NCBI RefSeq assembly: GCF_002933395.1
Contig: NZ_PKFN01000007.1
Coordinates: forward strand, 620,001-684,000
From: Yoonia maritima
GTDB taxonomy: Bacteria > Pseudomonadota > Alphaproteobacteria > Rhodobacterales > Rhodobacteraceae
Direction of reading: 5' to 3'
Length of the DNA: 64,000 nucleotides
Positions 45,996-56,110 of this stretch are shown one piece after another. Position 1 is the stretch's first letter; each line of letters opens with the position of its first letter. The position numbers and the translations under genes are program-made. The notes beneath the pieces were generated by a model that saw only the letters and a program-made list of their open reading frames with translations, was not told where the DNA came from and ran no database searches.

Positions 45996-47399
45996 ATGAG
46001 CAACGCAGAGATTGGCCTTATCGGCCTTGGCACGATGGGTGCCGCACTAGCATTGAACATCGCTGATAACGGCTTTGATATTGCAGTCTGGAACCGTACG
46101 AGCACGGTGACAAAAGATTTTCACGCGAACGCCGGTGCACTTGCCGATAAGATTACGCCAACCGAAACGCTTGCAGAACTGGTTGCAGCAATCGCCGAAC
46201 CACGCGCGATTATCCTGATGGTCCCCGCTGGTCAGCCAGTCGATGATCAAATCGCCGCACTGCGTCCGCTTCTTGGTGATAACGACCTGATTATCGACGC
46301 TGGCAATGCGAACTTCCATGACACCAACCGCCGCGCAGAAGAAGCCGGCGACCTGCCGTTCCTTGGCATTGGAGTGTCTGGCGGCGAAGAAGGCGCGCGT
46401 TTTGGCCCATCAATCATGGGTGGCGGCAAACGCGAATATTGGGACCGCGTTTCACATATCTTGACGGCGATTTCTGCAAAACATGAAGATACGGCATGCG
46501 CGACGTGGATGGGCGAAGGCGGCGCTGGTCACTTTGTCAAAGCCGTTCACAACGGTATTGAATACGCCGATATGCAAATGATTGCCGAAGTATACGGTAT
46601 CATGCGTGATGGTCTGGGTATGAATAACGCTGCCATCGCTGACACATTCGCCACATGGGACAAGGGCCCGCTGAAATCATACCTGATTGAGATTTCGGGC
46701 AAGGTTGCAGGTGCCGTTGATCCAAAAACCGGTGCGCCGATGCTTGACATTATTGTCGACGCCGCTGGCCAAAAAGGTACTGGCCGTTGGACTGTCATCG
46801 AAGCTCAGCTTTTAGCGGCCCCAATTCCTGCGATTGAAGCCGCAGTTGTAGCGCGTAACCTTTCTTCTCAACTTGAGGCACGTGCCGCAGGCGAAGACCT
46901 GTTTGGGACCGCGCCACGACAGATCCCACATGATGCACTGTCATTGGGCACACTGGAGCAGGCGCTCATGGCTGGTAAAATCCTGTGCTACGCACAAGGG
47001 TTCGATATGATCACCAAAGCATCTGAAGAATTTGGTTGGGCGCTTCCGCTTCCTGCGATTGCGCAAGTCTGGCGCGAAGGCTGTATCATTCGGTCCGCGA
47101 TGTTAGACGATATGTCGACAGCTTTGGCTGAGGATGAAAACCGGAACCTAATGTTCGCGCCAACTTTTGCGGACAAACTCAAAAGCAATCAAGACGCACT
47201 TCGTCAGGTCGTAGCACAAGGTGCGCTGCACGGCATCGCCCTACCCGCCCTGTCTTCAGGTCTGACATATTTTGACGCGATGCGTACTGCGCGCGGTACG
47301 GCGAACATGATTCAAGGTCAGCGCGACTTCTTTGGTGCGCACGGCTTTGCACGCACAGATGGTGGCTCTGGGCACCACGGCCCTTGGGGCAACAACTAA
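45996..47399 (+). CDS. gnd: 6-phosphogluconate dehydrogenase, decarboxylating
   Basis: 467 residues, the full-length form. It oxidises 6-phosphogluconate to ribulose 5-phosphate with NADP. The N-terminal IGLIGLGTMGAALALNIAD is the Rossmann motif; the substrate loop ISGGEEGARFGPSIM appears as VSGGEEGARFGPSIM, and HFVKAVHNGIEYADMQ carries the catalytic lysine. Its ATG stands alone behind a 113-base gap. It converges with phoB across a near-perfect palindrome. Confidence 0.96.
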   Translation: MSNAEIGLIGLGTMGAALALNIADNGFDIAVWNRTSTVTKDFHANAGALADKITPTETLAELVAAIAEPRAIILMVPAGQPVDDQIAALRPLLGDNDLIIDAGNANFHDTNRRAEEAGDLPFLGIGVSGGEEGARFGPSIMGGGKREYWDRVSHILTAISAKHEDTACATWMGEGGAGHFVKAVHNGIEYADMQMIAEVYGIMRDGLGMNNAAIADTFATWDKGPLKSYLIEISGKVAGAVDPKTGAPMLDIIVDAAGQKGTGRWTVIEAQLLAAPIPAIEAAVVARNLSSQLEARAAGEDLFGTAPRQIPHDALSLGTLEQALMAGKILCYAQGFDMITKASEEFGWALPLPAIAQVWREGCIIRSAMLDDMSTALAEDENRNLMFAPTFADKLKSNQDALRQVVAQGALHGIALPALSSGLTYFDAMRTARGTANMIQGQRDFFGAHGFARTDGGSGHHGPWGNN

Positions 47400-47410
47400 A
47401 GAAAAGCAAC

Positions 47411-47436
47411 GTAGGGTGGGTTTAAACCCACCTTAC
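47411..47436. terminator. Bidirectional near-palindrome between gnd and phoB
   Basis: GTAGGGTGGGTTT (47411-47423) and AAACCCACCTTAC (47424-47436) are reverse complements except for one base. It lies between two convergent genes. Similar GTAGGGTGGG palindromes occur as dispersed intergenic repeats in many bacteria, so it may be both a terminator and a REP-like unit. Confidence 0.6.
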
Positions 47437-47446
47437 GCCAACGGCA

Positions 47447-48133
47447 TTAGCCAAGTGCATATCCAGCACCGCGCACAGTGCGCACAGGATCATCACCACC
47501 ATGTTGGGTCAGCACTTTGCGTAGACGACCAACGTGCACATCGACAGTCCGAGTGTCGACATAAATATCCCGCCCCCAGACACGGTCCAGTAACATATCG
47601 CGTGACCAAACGCGTCCCGGTTTTTCCATAAATGTGGTCAGTAGCCGAAATTCGGTCGGACCCAGTTTAAGTGGATTTTCGTCGCGCGTTACCCGATGTG
47701 TCTCTGCGTCGAGTACGATATCTTCGTAAGTAAGCACCTGCCCCACGGTCGCAGGGCGAACACGACGCAGCTGCGTGCGAACGCGTGCCATCAATTCGGA
47801 AACTGAGTATGGCTTAACCACGTAATCATCTGCGCCAGTTTCAAGGCCACGGACCTTGTCGACTTCCTCGGAACGGGCTGACAGCATGATCACTGGGATA
47901 CCGCGGGTTTCAGGTTTCACCTTTAACCGACGGCACACCTCGATCCCAGAAAGATGCGGCATCATCCAGTCCAAGATGATGACATCTGGGGTATCTTCCT
48001 CGACGCAAAGCAACCCTTCCTCACCGTTTTCAGCACGGGTTACGCGGAACCCTTCGGCCTCAAGATTGTAAGCAAGAACTTCGCGTTGTGCAGATTCGTC
48101 TTCGACGACAAGAACATGAGGTTGCTGTGCCAT
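47447..48133 (-). CDS. phoB: Phosphate regulon response regulator PhoB
   Basis: 228 residues from ATG 48133. Receiver domain with VLVVEDE, the phosphorylated Asp in ILDWMMPHLSG and a switch Lys in VVKPYSVSE, then an OmpR-type winged helix (from about 130; GPTEFRLLTTFMEKPGRVWS). PhoB activates promoters with Pho boxes when phosphate is scarce. Last gene of the pst operon, four bases after phoU. Confidence 0.95.
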   Translation of the reverse strand: MAQQPHVLVVEDESAQREVLAYNLEAEGFRVTRAENGEEGLLCVEEDTPDVIILDWMMPHLSGIEVCRRLKVKPETRGIPVIMLSARSEEVDKVRGLETGADDYVVKPYSVSELMARVRTQLRRVRPATVGQVLTYEDIVLDAETHRVTRDENPLKLGPTEFRLLTTFMEKPGRVWSRDMLLDRVWGRDIYVDTRTVDVHVGRLRKVLTQHGGDDPVRTVRGAGYALG

Positions 48134-48137
48134 AGGA

Positions 48138-48845
48138 TTAGCCTGTCTCCGCAACAAATGCCGTTTTATCACCTTTGGGGCGTGCTTCTTCGGGCATTTC
48201 ACCAGTGACCAGATAGATAACCTGTTCTGCCATGTTCGTCGTTAGGTCGCCCATCCGTTCGATGTTTTTCGCCATGAAATGCAAATGCATGCAAGATGTG
48301 ATATTGCGCGGATCTTCCATCATGAAAGTCAAGAATTCCCGGAACAACGCGTTGTACATTTGGTCAACTTCTTGGTCGCGTTGACGTACAACTTCGGCCA
48401 GTTCTGCATCGCCACGAACATATGCATCAAGCGTGTCTTTCAACATTTGCTCGACTTCGCGCGCCATACGGCGCAACGCGGTATCGGCACCGCTAACCGG
48501 GCTCATTTCGACCAAAACGCTGGTACGTTTGGCAATATTTTTGGCGTAGTCACCGATCCGTTCAAGGGACGCAGACAAGCGTAGAACGGTCAAAATCGCG
48601 CGCAGATCTTTTGAAACAGGTGCACGCAACGCAATTGTGCGTGCGGCCTCTTCGTTGATTTGCTCTTCTAGGTCATCAATCGCTTTGTCGGCTTTGCGGA
48701 CTGCTTCAGCCAATTCAACATCGCGGTTAGCAAGAGAATTCGCCGAGCGAAGGATTGCCTCCTCGACCAAGCCACCCATTTTCATGATTAGCGTTGTGAT
48801 CCCTTCAAGATCGCGGTCATAGGCGGATGAAATATGTTCGTTCAT
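48138..48845 (-). CDS. phoU: Phosphate transport regulator PhoU
   Basis: 235 residues forming two three-helix PhoU repeats. The repeated acidic metal-binding pattern (ERIGDYAKNIAKR and ERMGDLTTNMAEQ) is plain. PhoU links the Pst transporter to PhoR and keeps the regulon off when phosphate is ample. Lies 12 bases after pstB. Confidence 0.95.
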   Translation of the reverse strand: MNEHISSAYDRDLEGITTLIMKMGGLVEEAILRSANSLANRDVELAEAVRKADKAIDDLEEQINEEAARTIALRAPVSKDLRAILTVLRLSASLERIGDYAKNIAKRTSVLVEMSPVSGADTALRRMAREVEQMLKDTLDAYVRGDAELAEVVRQRDQEVDQMYNALFREFLTFMMEDPRNITSCMHLHFMAKNIERMGDLTTNMAEQVIYLVTGEMPEEARPKGDKTAFVAETG

Positions 48846-48857
48846 CAGATGTGCTCC

Positions 48858-49658
48858 TTAACCGATCCGGCCGGAAATATAGCTTTCCGTGCGGGGGTCT
48901 TGTGGGTTGGTAAAAATTTTGTCGGTGTCATCGAATTCCACAAGGTTCCCAAGGTGGAAAAACGCGGTTTTCTGACTAACCCGCGCGGCCTGTTGCATCG
49001 AGTGGGTCACGATCACAACCGAGAAGCTTTGGCGCAATTCGTCGATCAGTTCTTCGACTTGCGCTGTCGCGATTGGATCAAGCGCCGAACAAGGTTCATC
49101 CATCAATAATACCTCAGGGGCCGTTGCAATTGCGCGTGCGATACACAAACGCTGCTGCTGTCCACCCGACATCCCCGTACCGGGCGCGTTAAGACGGTCT
49201 TTGACCTCGTTCCATAGGGCCGCTTTACGCAGCGACTTTTCAACGATTTCATCAAGATCGGTCTTGTCACGCGCGAGACCATGAATTTTCGGGCCGTAGG
49301 CGACGTTGTCATAAATCGACTTGGGAAATGGGTTTGGTTTTTGAAACACCATACCAACCTTGGCGCGCAACTGCACCGGATCGACCTTGGGGTCATAGAT
49401 ATCTTCGCCGTCAAGCAAGATATCACCGGTGACACGACACACATCAATTGTGTCATTCATCCGATTGATACAACGTAAAAAAGTTGACTTACCGCAGCCT
49501 GATGGCCCGATAAAGGCTGTCACTGTTTTATCAGCAATCTGCACGTCAACGTCTTTGATCGCGTGGTTGTCGCCGTAATAGACCTGAACGTTTTTCGCTT
49601 CGATCTTAATATCTTGCTGGGTACTCATTGTGCGGTCCATTTGAATCATATCTTCCAT
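48858..49658 (-). CDS. pstB: Phosphate ABC importer ATPase PstB
   Basis: 266 residues. Walker [13 protein letters not shown], signature [17 protein letters not shown], Walker [14 protein letters not shown] and the [18 protein letters not shown] segment are characteristic of PstB. The first ATG, behind GAGGAG, gives a ten-residue leader before the second possible ATG (MSTQQD); the upstream one fits the binding site better. Confidence 0.97.
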   Translation of the reverse strand: MEDMIQMDRTMSTQQDIKIEAKNVQVYYGDNHAIKDVDVQIADKTVTAFIGPSGCGKSTFLRCINRMNDTIDVCRVTGDILLDGEDIYDPKVDPVQLRAKVGMVFQKPNPFPKSIYDNVAYGPKIHGLARDKTDLDEIVEKSLRKAALWNEVKDRLNAPGTGMSGGQQQRLCIARAIATAPEVLLMDEPCSALDPIATAQVEELIDELRQSFSVVIVTHSMQQAARVSQKTAFFHLGNLVEFDDTDKIFTNPQDPRTESYISGRIG

Positions 49659-49670
49659 TTTCGCTCTCCT

Positions 49671-50990
49671 CTACCAGCGTCGTTCAAAGCGGCGACGCAG
49701 GTAGATCGCGACCGCATTCATAATTAGCAGAAAAACCAGCAATGTAATAATCGCACCGGATGCACGCTCAACAAAGCCGGGGTCAGCACGTTGTGTCCAG
49801 TTGTAAACCTGTACAGGCAGCGCAGTTGAGGCTTCGCCAAACAGCCCGCTTTCTGGAGTAAAGGCAGCCGGGTATTCGCGAACGAAAGCCACCATACCGA
49901 TCAACAACAAAGGTGCCGTTTCACCCAAGGCTTGGGCTAGACCAATGATTGTCCCTGTCAAAATCCCCGGTGCTGCTAATGGCAAGACGTGGTGAAACAC
50001 TGACTGCATCTTTGATGCGCCGACGCCCAATGCCGCATCGCGGATCGACGGGGGTACAGATTTCAACGCGGCACGGGTTGAGATGATAATGGTTGGCAAT
50101 GTCATCAACGTCAGAACCAAACCACCGACAAGAGGCGATGATTGGTTAAACTCCATAAAGTTGATGAAAATTGCAAGGCCAAGAATACCGAACACAATCG
50201 ACGGCACCGCAGCAAGGTTTGAGATGTTTACCTCAATGACGTCAGTCCACCGGTTCTTTGGCGCGAATTCTTCGAGGTAGATCGATGACGCAACACCAAT
50301 CGGCAAAGCCAAGCATAACACAATAAGCATCATATATAGTGAACCAAGGATCGCGACGCCGATCCCCGCTGCCTCTGGGCGTTGGTCCGATGCGTCAGGC
50401 CAAACAAAGAAATTCCAGTTGAACTTTGTCTGCATGATGCCTGCATCGGCTAGGGCTTGGGCAATTTCCAATGCTTCCGGCGATGTATTACCATCAAGCG
50501 CCGCACTTTCCATTGTGACGCGGCCTTTAAAAAAACCATCGATACGGCCTGATGCAAGAACGTCGAATTGCACTGTCTGACCCACCAAATCAGGGCTCCC
50601 CAGTACACGGTTACGGACGGTCGCGGCTGCCTCTTTTGAGATCATGTTGCTGATCTCTTTGTTCGACAGATCCGTTTCGATCCCCTGTTCTTCCAAAGTC
50701 GCGAGTAGCGCGTTGCGCAAAATAGGTGCGTAACCAATCGTGGTCACCTTGGACATCACAGAAATGTCGCGCACACCAGATTTATCCAGCTTGTCTTCGG
50801 GTAGCTCTACGTTCAACGAGATAAAGGTCTGTTGAAAAGAGCTAAGTCCGTTACCTAAGACCGAAGTCAGCAAGATCACCAGCGCCAGCATGGCAACGAT
50901 AATCGCCCCCAGCCCGTAGGCCTTAAAGCGTGCCTCGGCCGCGTTCCGCTTTTTGGTGCGCGCGTCCGTTGTTAGCAAAGAGGTCGTCAT
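49671..50990 (-). CDS. pstA: Phosphate ABC importer permease PstA
   Basis: 439 residues, of the long alphaproteobacterial type with a large periplasmic insert after the first span (about 55-215) before the usual five-to-six-span core. The EAA-like loop LGVGASKMQSVFHHVLPLAA is present. It overlaps pstC by four bases. Confidence 0.94.
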   Translation of the reverse strand: MTTSLLTTDARTKKRNAAEARFKAYGLGAIIVAMLALVILLTSVLGNGLSSFQQTFISLNVELPEDKLDKSGVRDISVMSKVTTIGYAPILRNALLATLEEQGIETDLSNKEISNMISKEAAATVRNRVLGSPDLVGQTVQFDVLASGRIDGFFKGRVTMESAALDGNTSPEALEIAQALADAGIMQTKFNWNFFVWPDASDQRPEAAGIGVAILGSLYMMLIVLCLALPIGVASSIYLEEFAPKNRWTDVIEVNISNLAAVPSIVFGILGLAIFINFMEFNQSSPLVGGLVLTLMTLPTIIISTRAALKSVPPSIRDAALGVGASKMQSVFHHVLPLAAPGILTGTIIGLAQALGETAPLLLIGMVAFVREYPAAFTPESGLFGEASTALPVQVYNWTQRADPGFVERASGAIITLLVFLLIMNAVAIYLRRRFERRW

Positions 50991-52189
50991 TCGTACTGCT
51001 CCCGGTATTTACGCACGATAAACAGCGCAAAGACGTTCAGGCCCAAGGTGATGACAAACAGCGTCAAACCAAGTGCAAAGGCTACCAGCGTCTCAGGGCT
51101 GGCAAAGTCGGTATCACCAGTCAGCTGACTAACGATTTTAACGGTGACAGTTGTCATCGCTTCGAATGGATTAAGTGAAAGCCGCGCCGCGGCCCCCGCG
51201 CCAAGCACCACGATCATGGTCTCGCCGATGGCGCGTGACGCCGCAAGCAAGACAGCACCAACGATACCTGGTAACGCCGCAGGAATAACCACCTGACGGA
51301 TGGTTTCAGATTTCGTGGCACCCAGTCCAAAGGACCCATCGCGCATCGCCTGCGGCACAGCGTTAATGATGTCATCTGAAAGTGAACTGACGAATGGGAT
51401 CAGCATGACCCCCATAACGAGGCCAGCGGTCATCACGGATGATGCGCTTTGCCCCAGCCCCATTGGGGAAGCAAAGTAATCGCGCAAAAACGGGCCGACC
51501 GTAACCAGTGCAAAAAGACCGTATACAATCGTCGGGATACCCGCCAAGATTTCAATCGCAGGCTTTGCAACAGACCGCATGCGGCTACTTGCGTATTCCG
51601 ACAGGTAAATCGCGGCGAACAACCCAATAGGCACGGCAAAAAGAAGCGCGATAAAACTGATATATAACGTCCCCCACAACAGTGGCAGAATACCCAGATC
51701 AGAGTTACCACGAAAGTTAGGAGACCAGTTTGCGGAAAAAAAGAAGTCGCGCCAATCGTATTGCTCAAAGAAATTGAACGTCTCGAACAACATTGAAAAC
51801 ACGATGCCGACAGTCGTCATGATCGCGATTGTTGAAGCAAAGATAAGCAGCCCCATAATCCAACGTTCCGCGAATGTGCGCGCACGGCTTTCTTGTTTAA
51901 TGCCAATCAGTGAAAGCGCAAAGCCCGTCACCGCCAAGGCAATTACGACAAGCGTAAACAGCCAAGACCCTTCTGCCTCTGCGAGGCGACGGTACAGCGA
52001 AAATAAAACGATCGCCGCAAGTGGCGGTATCGCAGTGGCAAGAACGGTATTGAGGGCATGTTGCTTGGGCAGTGAAACCAACTTGCGGATGTCTCCGCCA
52101 GCGACTTGCAATGCCCGCGTCTTGGCTAGGAAGTAACCTGTGATGGTCAAGCCTAGAATCACAAGAAGCGGAATGGTCAGCGATTGCAT
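50987..52189 (-). CDS. pstC: Phosphate ABC importer permease PstC
   Basis: 400 residues from the ATG at 52189, behind GGAAA; a start ten codons upstream lacks a site. The core permease with FGLGATKSETIRQVVIPAAL as coupling loop follows three N-terminal spans. Pairs with PstA. A hairpin in the gap upstream separates it from pstS. Confidence 0.94.
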   Translation of the reverse strand: MQSLTIPLLVILGLTITGYFLAKTRALQVAGGDIRKLVSLPKQHALNTVLATAIPPLAAIVLFSLYRRLAEAEGSWLFTLVVIALAVTGFALSLIGIKQESRARTFAERWIMGLLIFASTIAIMTTVGIVFSMLFETFNFFEQYDWRDFFFSANWSPNFRGNSDLGILPLLWGTLYISFIALLFAVPIGLFAAIYLSEYASSRMRSVAKPAIEILAGIPTIVYGLFALVTVGPFLRDYFASPMGLGQSASSVMTAGLVMGVMLIPFVSSLSDDIINAVPQAMRDGSFGLGATKSETIRQVVIPAALPGIVGAVLLAASRAIGETMIVVLGAGAAARLSLNPFEAMTTVTVKIVSQLTGDTDFASPETLVAFALGLTLFVITLGLNVFALFIVRKYREQYE

Positions 52190-52219
52190 GATCGTTTCCA
52201 ACGTATAAAGGGTTCGCAT

Positions 52220-52240
52220 GAGGCGCCGGTGTGGCGCCTC
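52220..52240 (-). other. Intercistronic hairpin between pstS and pstC
   Basis: GAGGCGCC (52220-52227) pairs perfectly with GGCGCCTC (52233-52240) around a five-base loop. Lies within the pstS-pstC gap. Confidence 0.65.
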
Positions 52241-52255
52241 ATACTCATAGTAAAC

Positions 52256-53296
52256 TTAAGAGCCGCTGCCCATAGTCACTTCATCAGCAACAGTCGCTTG
52301 AACAGATGCCAGCTCTGGGTCGGAAACCAGACCATATTCTGCCAATGGACCATCTGGGCCAGCAATGTCGTCAGATACGAAGAATTCTGCAAATTCTTTC
52401 ACACCAGGAACAACACCGATGTGTGCTGCCTTGATGTAGAAGTACAGTGGACGTGACACAGGGTAGTCACCAGCAGCGATGCTTTCAGTTGTTGGAACAA
52501 CGTCAGACATTGTTGCAACTTGCAGTTTGTCTGTGTTGTTTTCATAGAAAGCGAGGCCAAATACGCCGATGCCGTTGTTGTCAGCTTCGATGCGGGCCAG
52601 TGTTTCTGTGTAGTCGCCATCGATGTCGACAGAAAGACCATCAGTGCGGATCGCCATACATGTGCCTTCGGCTGCATCTTCGTCGCCGCCGTTTAGACCC
52701 ATGATTGCTTCCATTGCGCCGCTTTCTTCGCAGCCAGCAAGGATCACTTTTTCTTCGAATACTTCACGTGTGCCGTGCTTTGTGCCCGGGATGAAGGCTT
52801 GGATCGGCTGCGCTGGGAACGCTGGGTTTACTTGGTCCCATGTCTCAACAGTGTTTGTAACCAAAGCGCCGTCTACGACAACTTCGGCAGCCAAAGCTTT
52901 GTACCAATCTTCGGGTGTGAATTCGAAACCGTTACCATTGATGTCAGATGCAAAAACGATGCCATCATAACCAATGCGGACTTCGATGATGTCAGTTACA
53001 CCAGCTGCAGCACATGCTTCAATTTCTGATGATTTGATCGCACGAGATGCGTTTGCGATGTCGATAGTGTTTTCACCGACGCCTTCGCAGAAACGCTTAA
53101 GACCTGCAGAAGAACCACCTGATTCAACAACAGGTGTTGGGAAATCAAAGTTTTCGCCAAAGACCTCAGCCACGATAGACGCGTAAGGCAATACGGTAGA
53201 AGAACCAGCAACCTGTACGTTGTCACGTGCAGCAGCAGAAGTTGCGGTAAGGGCAGCAAGAACTGCGGTTGTCGCAGTCAGTTTCATGATCGACAT
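52256..53296 (-). CDS. pstS: Phosphate-binding protein PstS
   Basis: 346 residues from ATG 53296, seven bases after GGAG; the open frame seven codons further up has no site. The signal peptide (MKLTATTAVLAALTATSAAA) is cleaved after ARA/AAA-like residues before RDNVQVAGSSTVLPY. The phosphate site shows AGSSTVLP, ESGGSSAGLKRFCEG and KHGTREVFEE. Unusually many acidic residues fit a marine periplasmic protein. First gene of the pst operon, behind a candidate Pho box. Confidence 0.95.
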   Translation of the reverse strand: MSIMKLTATTAVLAALTATSAAARDNVQVAGSSTVLPYASIVAEVFGENFDFPTPVVESGGSSAGLKRFCEGVGENTIDIANASRAIKSSEIEACAAAGVTDIIEVRIGYDGIVFASDINGNGFEFTPEDWYKALAAEVVVDGALVTNTVETWDQVNPAFPAQPIQAFIPGTKHGTREVFEEKVILAGCEESGAMEAIMGLNGGDEDAAEGTCMAIRTDGLSVDIDGDYTETLARIEADNNGIGVFGLAFYENNTDKLQVATMSDVVPTTESIAAGDYPVSRPLYFYIKAAHIGVVPGVKEFAEFFVSDDIAGPDGPLAEYGLVSDPELASVQATVADEVTMGSGS

Positions 53297-53381
53297 CAAA
53301 TCACTCCAGTCAGTCAAACATCAGTTGCACGCGAGCCGCGCAACCATTGCGCTTCGTCTAGAAGCCGCTCTCGAAGCTTTT

Positions 53382-53399
53382 GTGACACTTGTGTAAAAG
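53382..53399 (-). promoter_or_regulatory. Candidate Pho box before pstS
   Basis: On the minus strand CTTTTAC, four bases, GTGTCAC: half-sites 11 bases apart; the second matches CTGTCAC at 6 of 7 and the first 4 of 7. It lies 86 bases before the pstS start in the only gap between phoR and pstS. Confidence 0.45.
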
Positions 53400-53411
53400 T
53401 TTTATGACGAC

Positions 53412-54440
53412 CTACGAAATCGGCAAAAAAACTGAAATTGTGGTTCCTGCCCCAAGCTCACTGTCGATCAACAGTCTCCCCCGGTGCCGATTCACGATGT
53501 GCTTTACAATAGCTAGCCCAAGCCCCGTGCCCCCGATTTCGCGGGACCTGTGATTATCCACGCGGTAGAATCGTTCAGTCAGGCGCGCGATATGGTGATT
53601 TGCGATTCCTTCGCCTTTGTCAGCGACGCTGATCTGAACGGCTTGCGAACGTAGCCGCAGATCCATGGCGCATGCGTGGATCGTCACATTTACGCTCTGA
53701 CCGCTAGCGCCGTATTTAATGCCATTCTCAACCAAGTTCGTGAAGACTTGCACCAATTGCCCAGCATCGCCCGGTACCATGTCCCCGTCACCAGCGTTAT
53801 CCAAGGTCACTGTAACACCGGCGGCGGCGGCCTGTGGTTCTAGGCCTTTGATCACGGAACTAAGTAACGCCGGTAGATCAACATGTTCGCGCGGCCGAAC
53901 ACGCTCATCCTCTTCGACACGCGAAAGCGACAATAAGTCGTCAACCAAACGGGTCATGCGGGTTGCTTCATGTGACATGATCCCAAGAAACCGATCCCGT
54001 GCCGCTGCATCATTCCGAGCCGCGCCACCTAATGTTTCAATAAAGCCCATCAACGCGGTTAATGGCGTGCGCAACTCGTGGCTCACGTTGGCGACAAAAT
54101 CGCGGCGCATTTTACCAGCATCTTCCGATGCAGTCTGATCTTCAAAGCTCAGGACAATGTCAGCACCAGCGGGCGAAACAGCAACTTGGTACACCGTATC
54201 CTTTGCGCCATCACGATTAATGAACCGGACATTTGCTGATCCGCCACCGCCACGCAATGTGGTGATCGCCTCGAGGACGCTGGGTTGGCGCAATGCAGAT
54301 ATATAATGGTTACCAACCAACCCAGACCCAAAAATCACTTCGAGCGCAGGATTAACCGCACGTACACGGTCGTCAGGTCCAATGACGAGAATAGGCATCG
54401 GTATAGCAGCAATGACATCGCCAATATGGTAGTAGGCCAT
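53412..54440 (-). CDS. phoR: Phosphate regulon histidine kinase PhoR
   Basis: 342 residues. A PAS domain (about 5-105) leads to HisKA with His in VSHELRTPLTALMGF and HATPase with [14 protein letters not shown]. There is no membrane span, unlike the enterobacterial PhoR, so it must sense the Pst-PhoU complex from the cytoplasm or through the PAS domain. It lies directly upstream of pstS on the same strand, with about 115 bases between. Confidence 0.92.
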   Translation of the reverse strand: MAYYHIGDVIAAIPMPILVIGPDDRVRAVNPALEVIFGSGLVGNHYISALRQPSVLEAITTLRGGGGSANVRFINRDGAKDTVYQVAVSPAGADIVLSFEDQTASEDAGKMRRDFVANVSHELRTPLTALMGFIETLGGAARNDAAARDRFLGIMSHEATRMTRLVDDLLSLSRVEEDERVRPREHVDLPALLSSVIKGLEPQAAAAGVTVTLDNAGDGDMVPGDAGQLVQVFTNLVENGIKYGASGQSVNVTIHACAMDLRLRSQAVQISVADKGEGIANHHIARLTERFYRVDNHRSREIGGTGLGLAIVKHIVNRHRGRLLIDSELGAGTTISVFLPIS

Positions 54441-54573
54441 GATTTATTCCTAATATTTATTATCACCGACGTTTTGACGCGAAAAATCAATTGCGCCAAC
54501 CCAGTTATTCAGCAAAGCTAAGAAAAGCCACACAGGTTGTAATTTGTGATGCCATTCAAGAGTTGTTTGTTTT

Positions 54574-54954
54574 ATGTCGAGCCAAGGTAACACCGCCAAA
54601 ATTTTACCGTTCCCCATTTCATGTCGGGCGAAACCAAAAACAATTGTTGTTGGGGATGTCGTCAGATGGAAAGCACAGGGACGCAGTATTCCGCCAATTG
54701 ACGGCGTAAAAGTCATACCCATTTCGGCGTTAGATCAGAAATCCATAGCTGAAATAGCCCCCGAGACCATCTTGTCCCCGCTGATCGCAGACACATTTGA
54801 CGCATTAGATGTTGCAGAAAGACTGCATGATTTTGGGTATCTTGGTCGCTATTGTGCGCTGTCAGAGACTCTTCCCAACCGACACGCTGTCATTCAAGAG
54901 GTAAACTCTCATGCGCCGAGTGTTTGGTTTGATATTCTGATGATGCCAGCCTAA
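54574..54954 (+). CDS. Conserved-looking small protein of unknown function
   Basis: 126 residues with ordinary composition and no signal peptide or membrane span. A basic N terminus with ILPFPISCRAKPKTIVVGDV precedes a helix-rich half ending in [11 protein letters not shown]. It is not recognised. The start ATG lacks a clear Shine-Dalgarno sequence. Its stop overlaps that of the opposing carbonic-anhydrase-like gene by four bases. The opposite-strand frame at 54450-54722 looks like a shadow. Confidence 0.55.
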   Translation: MSSQGNTAKILPFPISCRAKPKTIVVGDVVRWKAQGRSIPPIDGVKVIPISALDQKSIAEIAPETILSPLIADTFDALDVAERLHDFGYLGRYCALSETLPNRHAVIQEVNSHAPSVWFDILMMPA

Positions 54955-55472
54955 AGCGGCTTTAAGTCCCGTGCGAACTTTGCCGCGTTTTCCTGATAAT
55001 GTAAGGCTGATGCCTTAAGACCAGCGCGCGCTGTAGCATCAAGTTCGCGGATGATTTTACCCGGCGCACCCATCACCAGTGACCCGTCGGGAATGACCTT
55101 GCCTTCTGTGATCAGCGCACCCGCGCCAATCAAGCACCCTTTGCCAATCACCGCGCCATTCAAAACCGTAGCGCCCATACCAATAAGGCTGTCATCCCCA
55201 ATCGTACAGCCGTGCAGCATAGCCTTGTGTCCAATCGTGCACCCTGCCCCAATTGTCAGCGGGAAACCCATATCTGTGTGAAAAACACAGTTTTCCTGTA
55301 CATTGCTTCCTGCACCAATCGTGATCATTTCATTATCACCACGCATCGTGGTGCCGAACCATACAGATGACTTTTCAGATAACGTAACACTACCGACAAT
55401 GTGACAGCCCGGCGCGATCCACGCGTCATCAGCAACAGAAGGTTGCCTATCTCCTAACGCATAAAGTGTCAT
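54951..55472 (-). CDS. Gamma-carbonic-anhydrase family protein
   Basis: 173 residues with a left-handed beta-helix of hexapeptide repeats ([20 protein letters not shown]). The metal-type histidines are in VFHTD and GHKAMLHG, as in YrdA/PaaY-like proteins. It may be a zinc- or iron-dependent carbonic anhydrase or an acyltransferase-fold thioesterase; the family covers both. It overlaps gmk by four bases. Confidence 0.88.
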   Translation of the reverse strand: MTLYALGDRQPSVADDAWIAPGCHIVGSVTLSEKSSVWFGTTMRGDNEMITIGAGSNVQENCVFHTDMGFPLTIGAGCTIGHKAMLHGCTIGDDSLIGMGATVLNGAVIGKGCLIGAGALITEGKVIPDGSLVMGAPGKIIRELDATARAGLKASALHYQENAAKFARDLKPL

Positions 55473-56107
55473 TCGCGTTCTCCAAATTGAGTTTGCAACT
55501 CGCGGACATGGTTCACCAAATCTGGCTGTTGGGAACGACGTAAACGCTCTGCACTGATGATTGTCTTAAGGCGCTCTTCGGTCGCGTCCAAATCATCGTT
55601 TACCAGAACATAATCGTACCCGTCCCAGTGGCTAATTTCATCCCAGCTTTTTTGCATCCGTTTTTCAATAACTTCGGGCGCATCCTGACCGCGGCTAACC
55701 AAACGACGGTGCAGTTCAGTAATCGACGGAGGTAGAATGAAAATCGACAGCACGTGTTCCTGTAATGCTGAATTACTGATCTGCTGTGCGCCCTGCCAGT
55801 CGATATCAAACAAGACATCACGCCCGGCCTCAATCGCGGCCTGTACGGGCGCCTTGGGCGATCCATAGTAGTTTCCAAAGACCCGCGCGTGTTCAAGCAT
55901 TTCACCGCTCGCGACCTGTTCTTGAAATTCGGGCACCGACACAAAGAAATAGTCTTTGCCGTTTTCCTCGCCTTCACGTGGTTCGCGAGTCGTGGCCGAA
56001 ACAGAAAAGCGCAGACTGTCGTCCCACTTACGCAAACGCCCAGCGAGCGTTGATTTTCCCGCCCCGGATGGTGACGAAAGAATGATCAAAAGGCCGCGTC
56101 TGGACAT
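55469..56107 (-). CDS. gmk: Guanylate kinase
   Basis: 212 residues. The P-loop [15 protein letters not shown] and the GMP-binding [13 protein letters not shown] and GKDYFFVS are diagnostic. Phosphorylates GMP to GDP. Start ATG is three bases after the yicC stop, the usual pairing. Confidence 0.96.
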   Translation of the reverse strand: MSRRGLLIILSSPSGAGKSTLAGRLRKWDDSLRFSVSATTREPREGEENGKDYFFVSVPEFQEQVASGEMLEHARVFGNYYGSPKAPVQAAIEAGRDVLFDIDWQGAQQISNSALQEHVLSIFILPPSITELHRRLVSRGQDAPEVIEKRMQKSWDEISHWDGYDYVLVNDDLDATEERLKTIISAERLRRSQQPDLVNHVRELQTQFGERE

Positions 56108-56110
56108 CAG

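Noticed and set aside
54450-54722. Minus-strand 90-residue frame upstream of phoR
   Set aside because: It overlaps the better-supported plus-strand gene at 54574-54954 and shows no recognisable feature.
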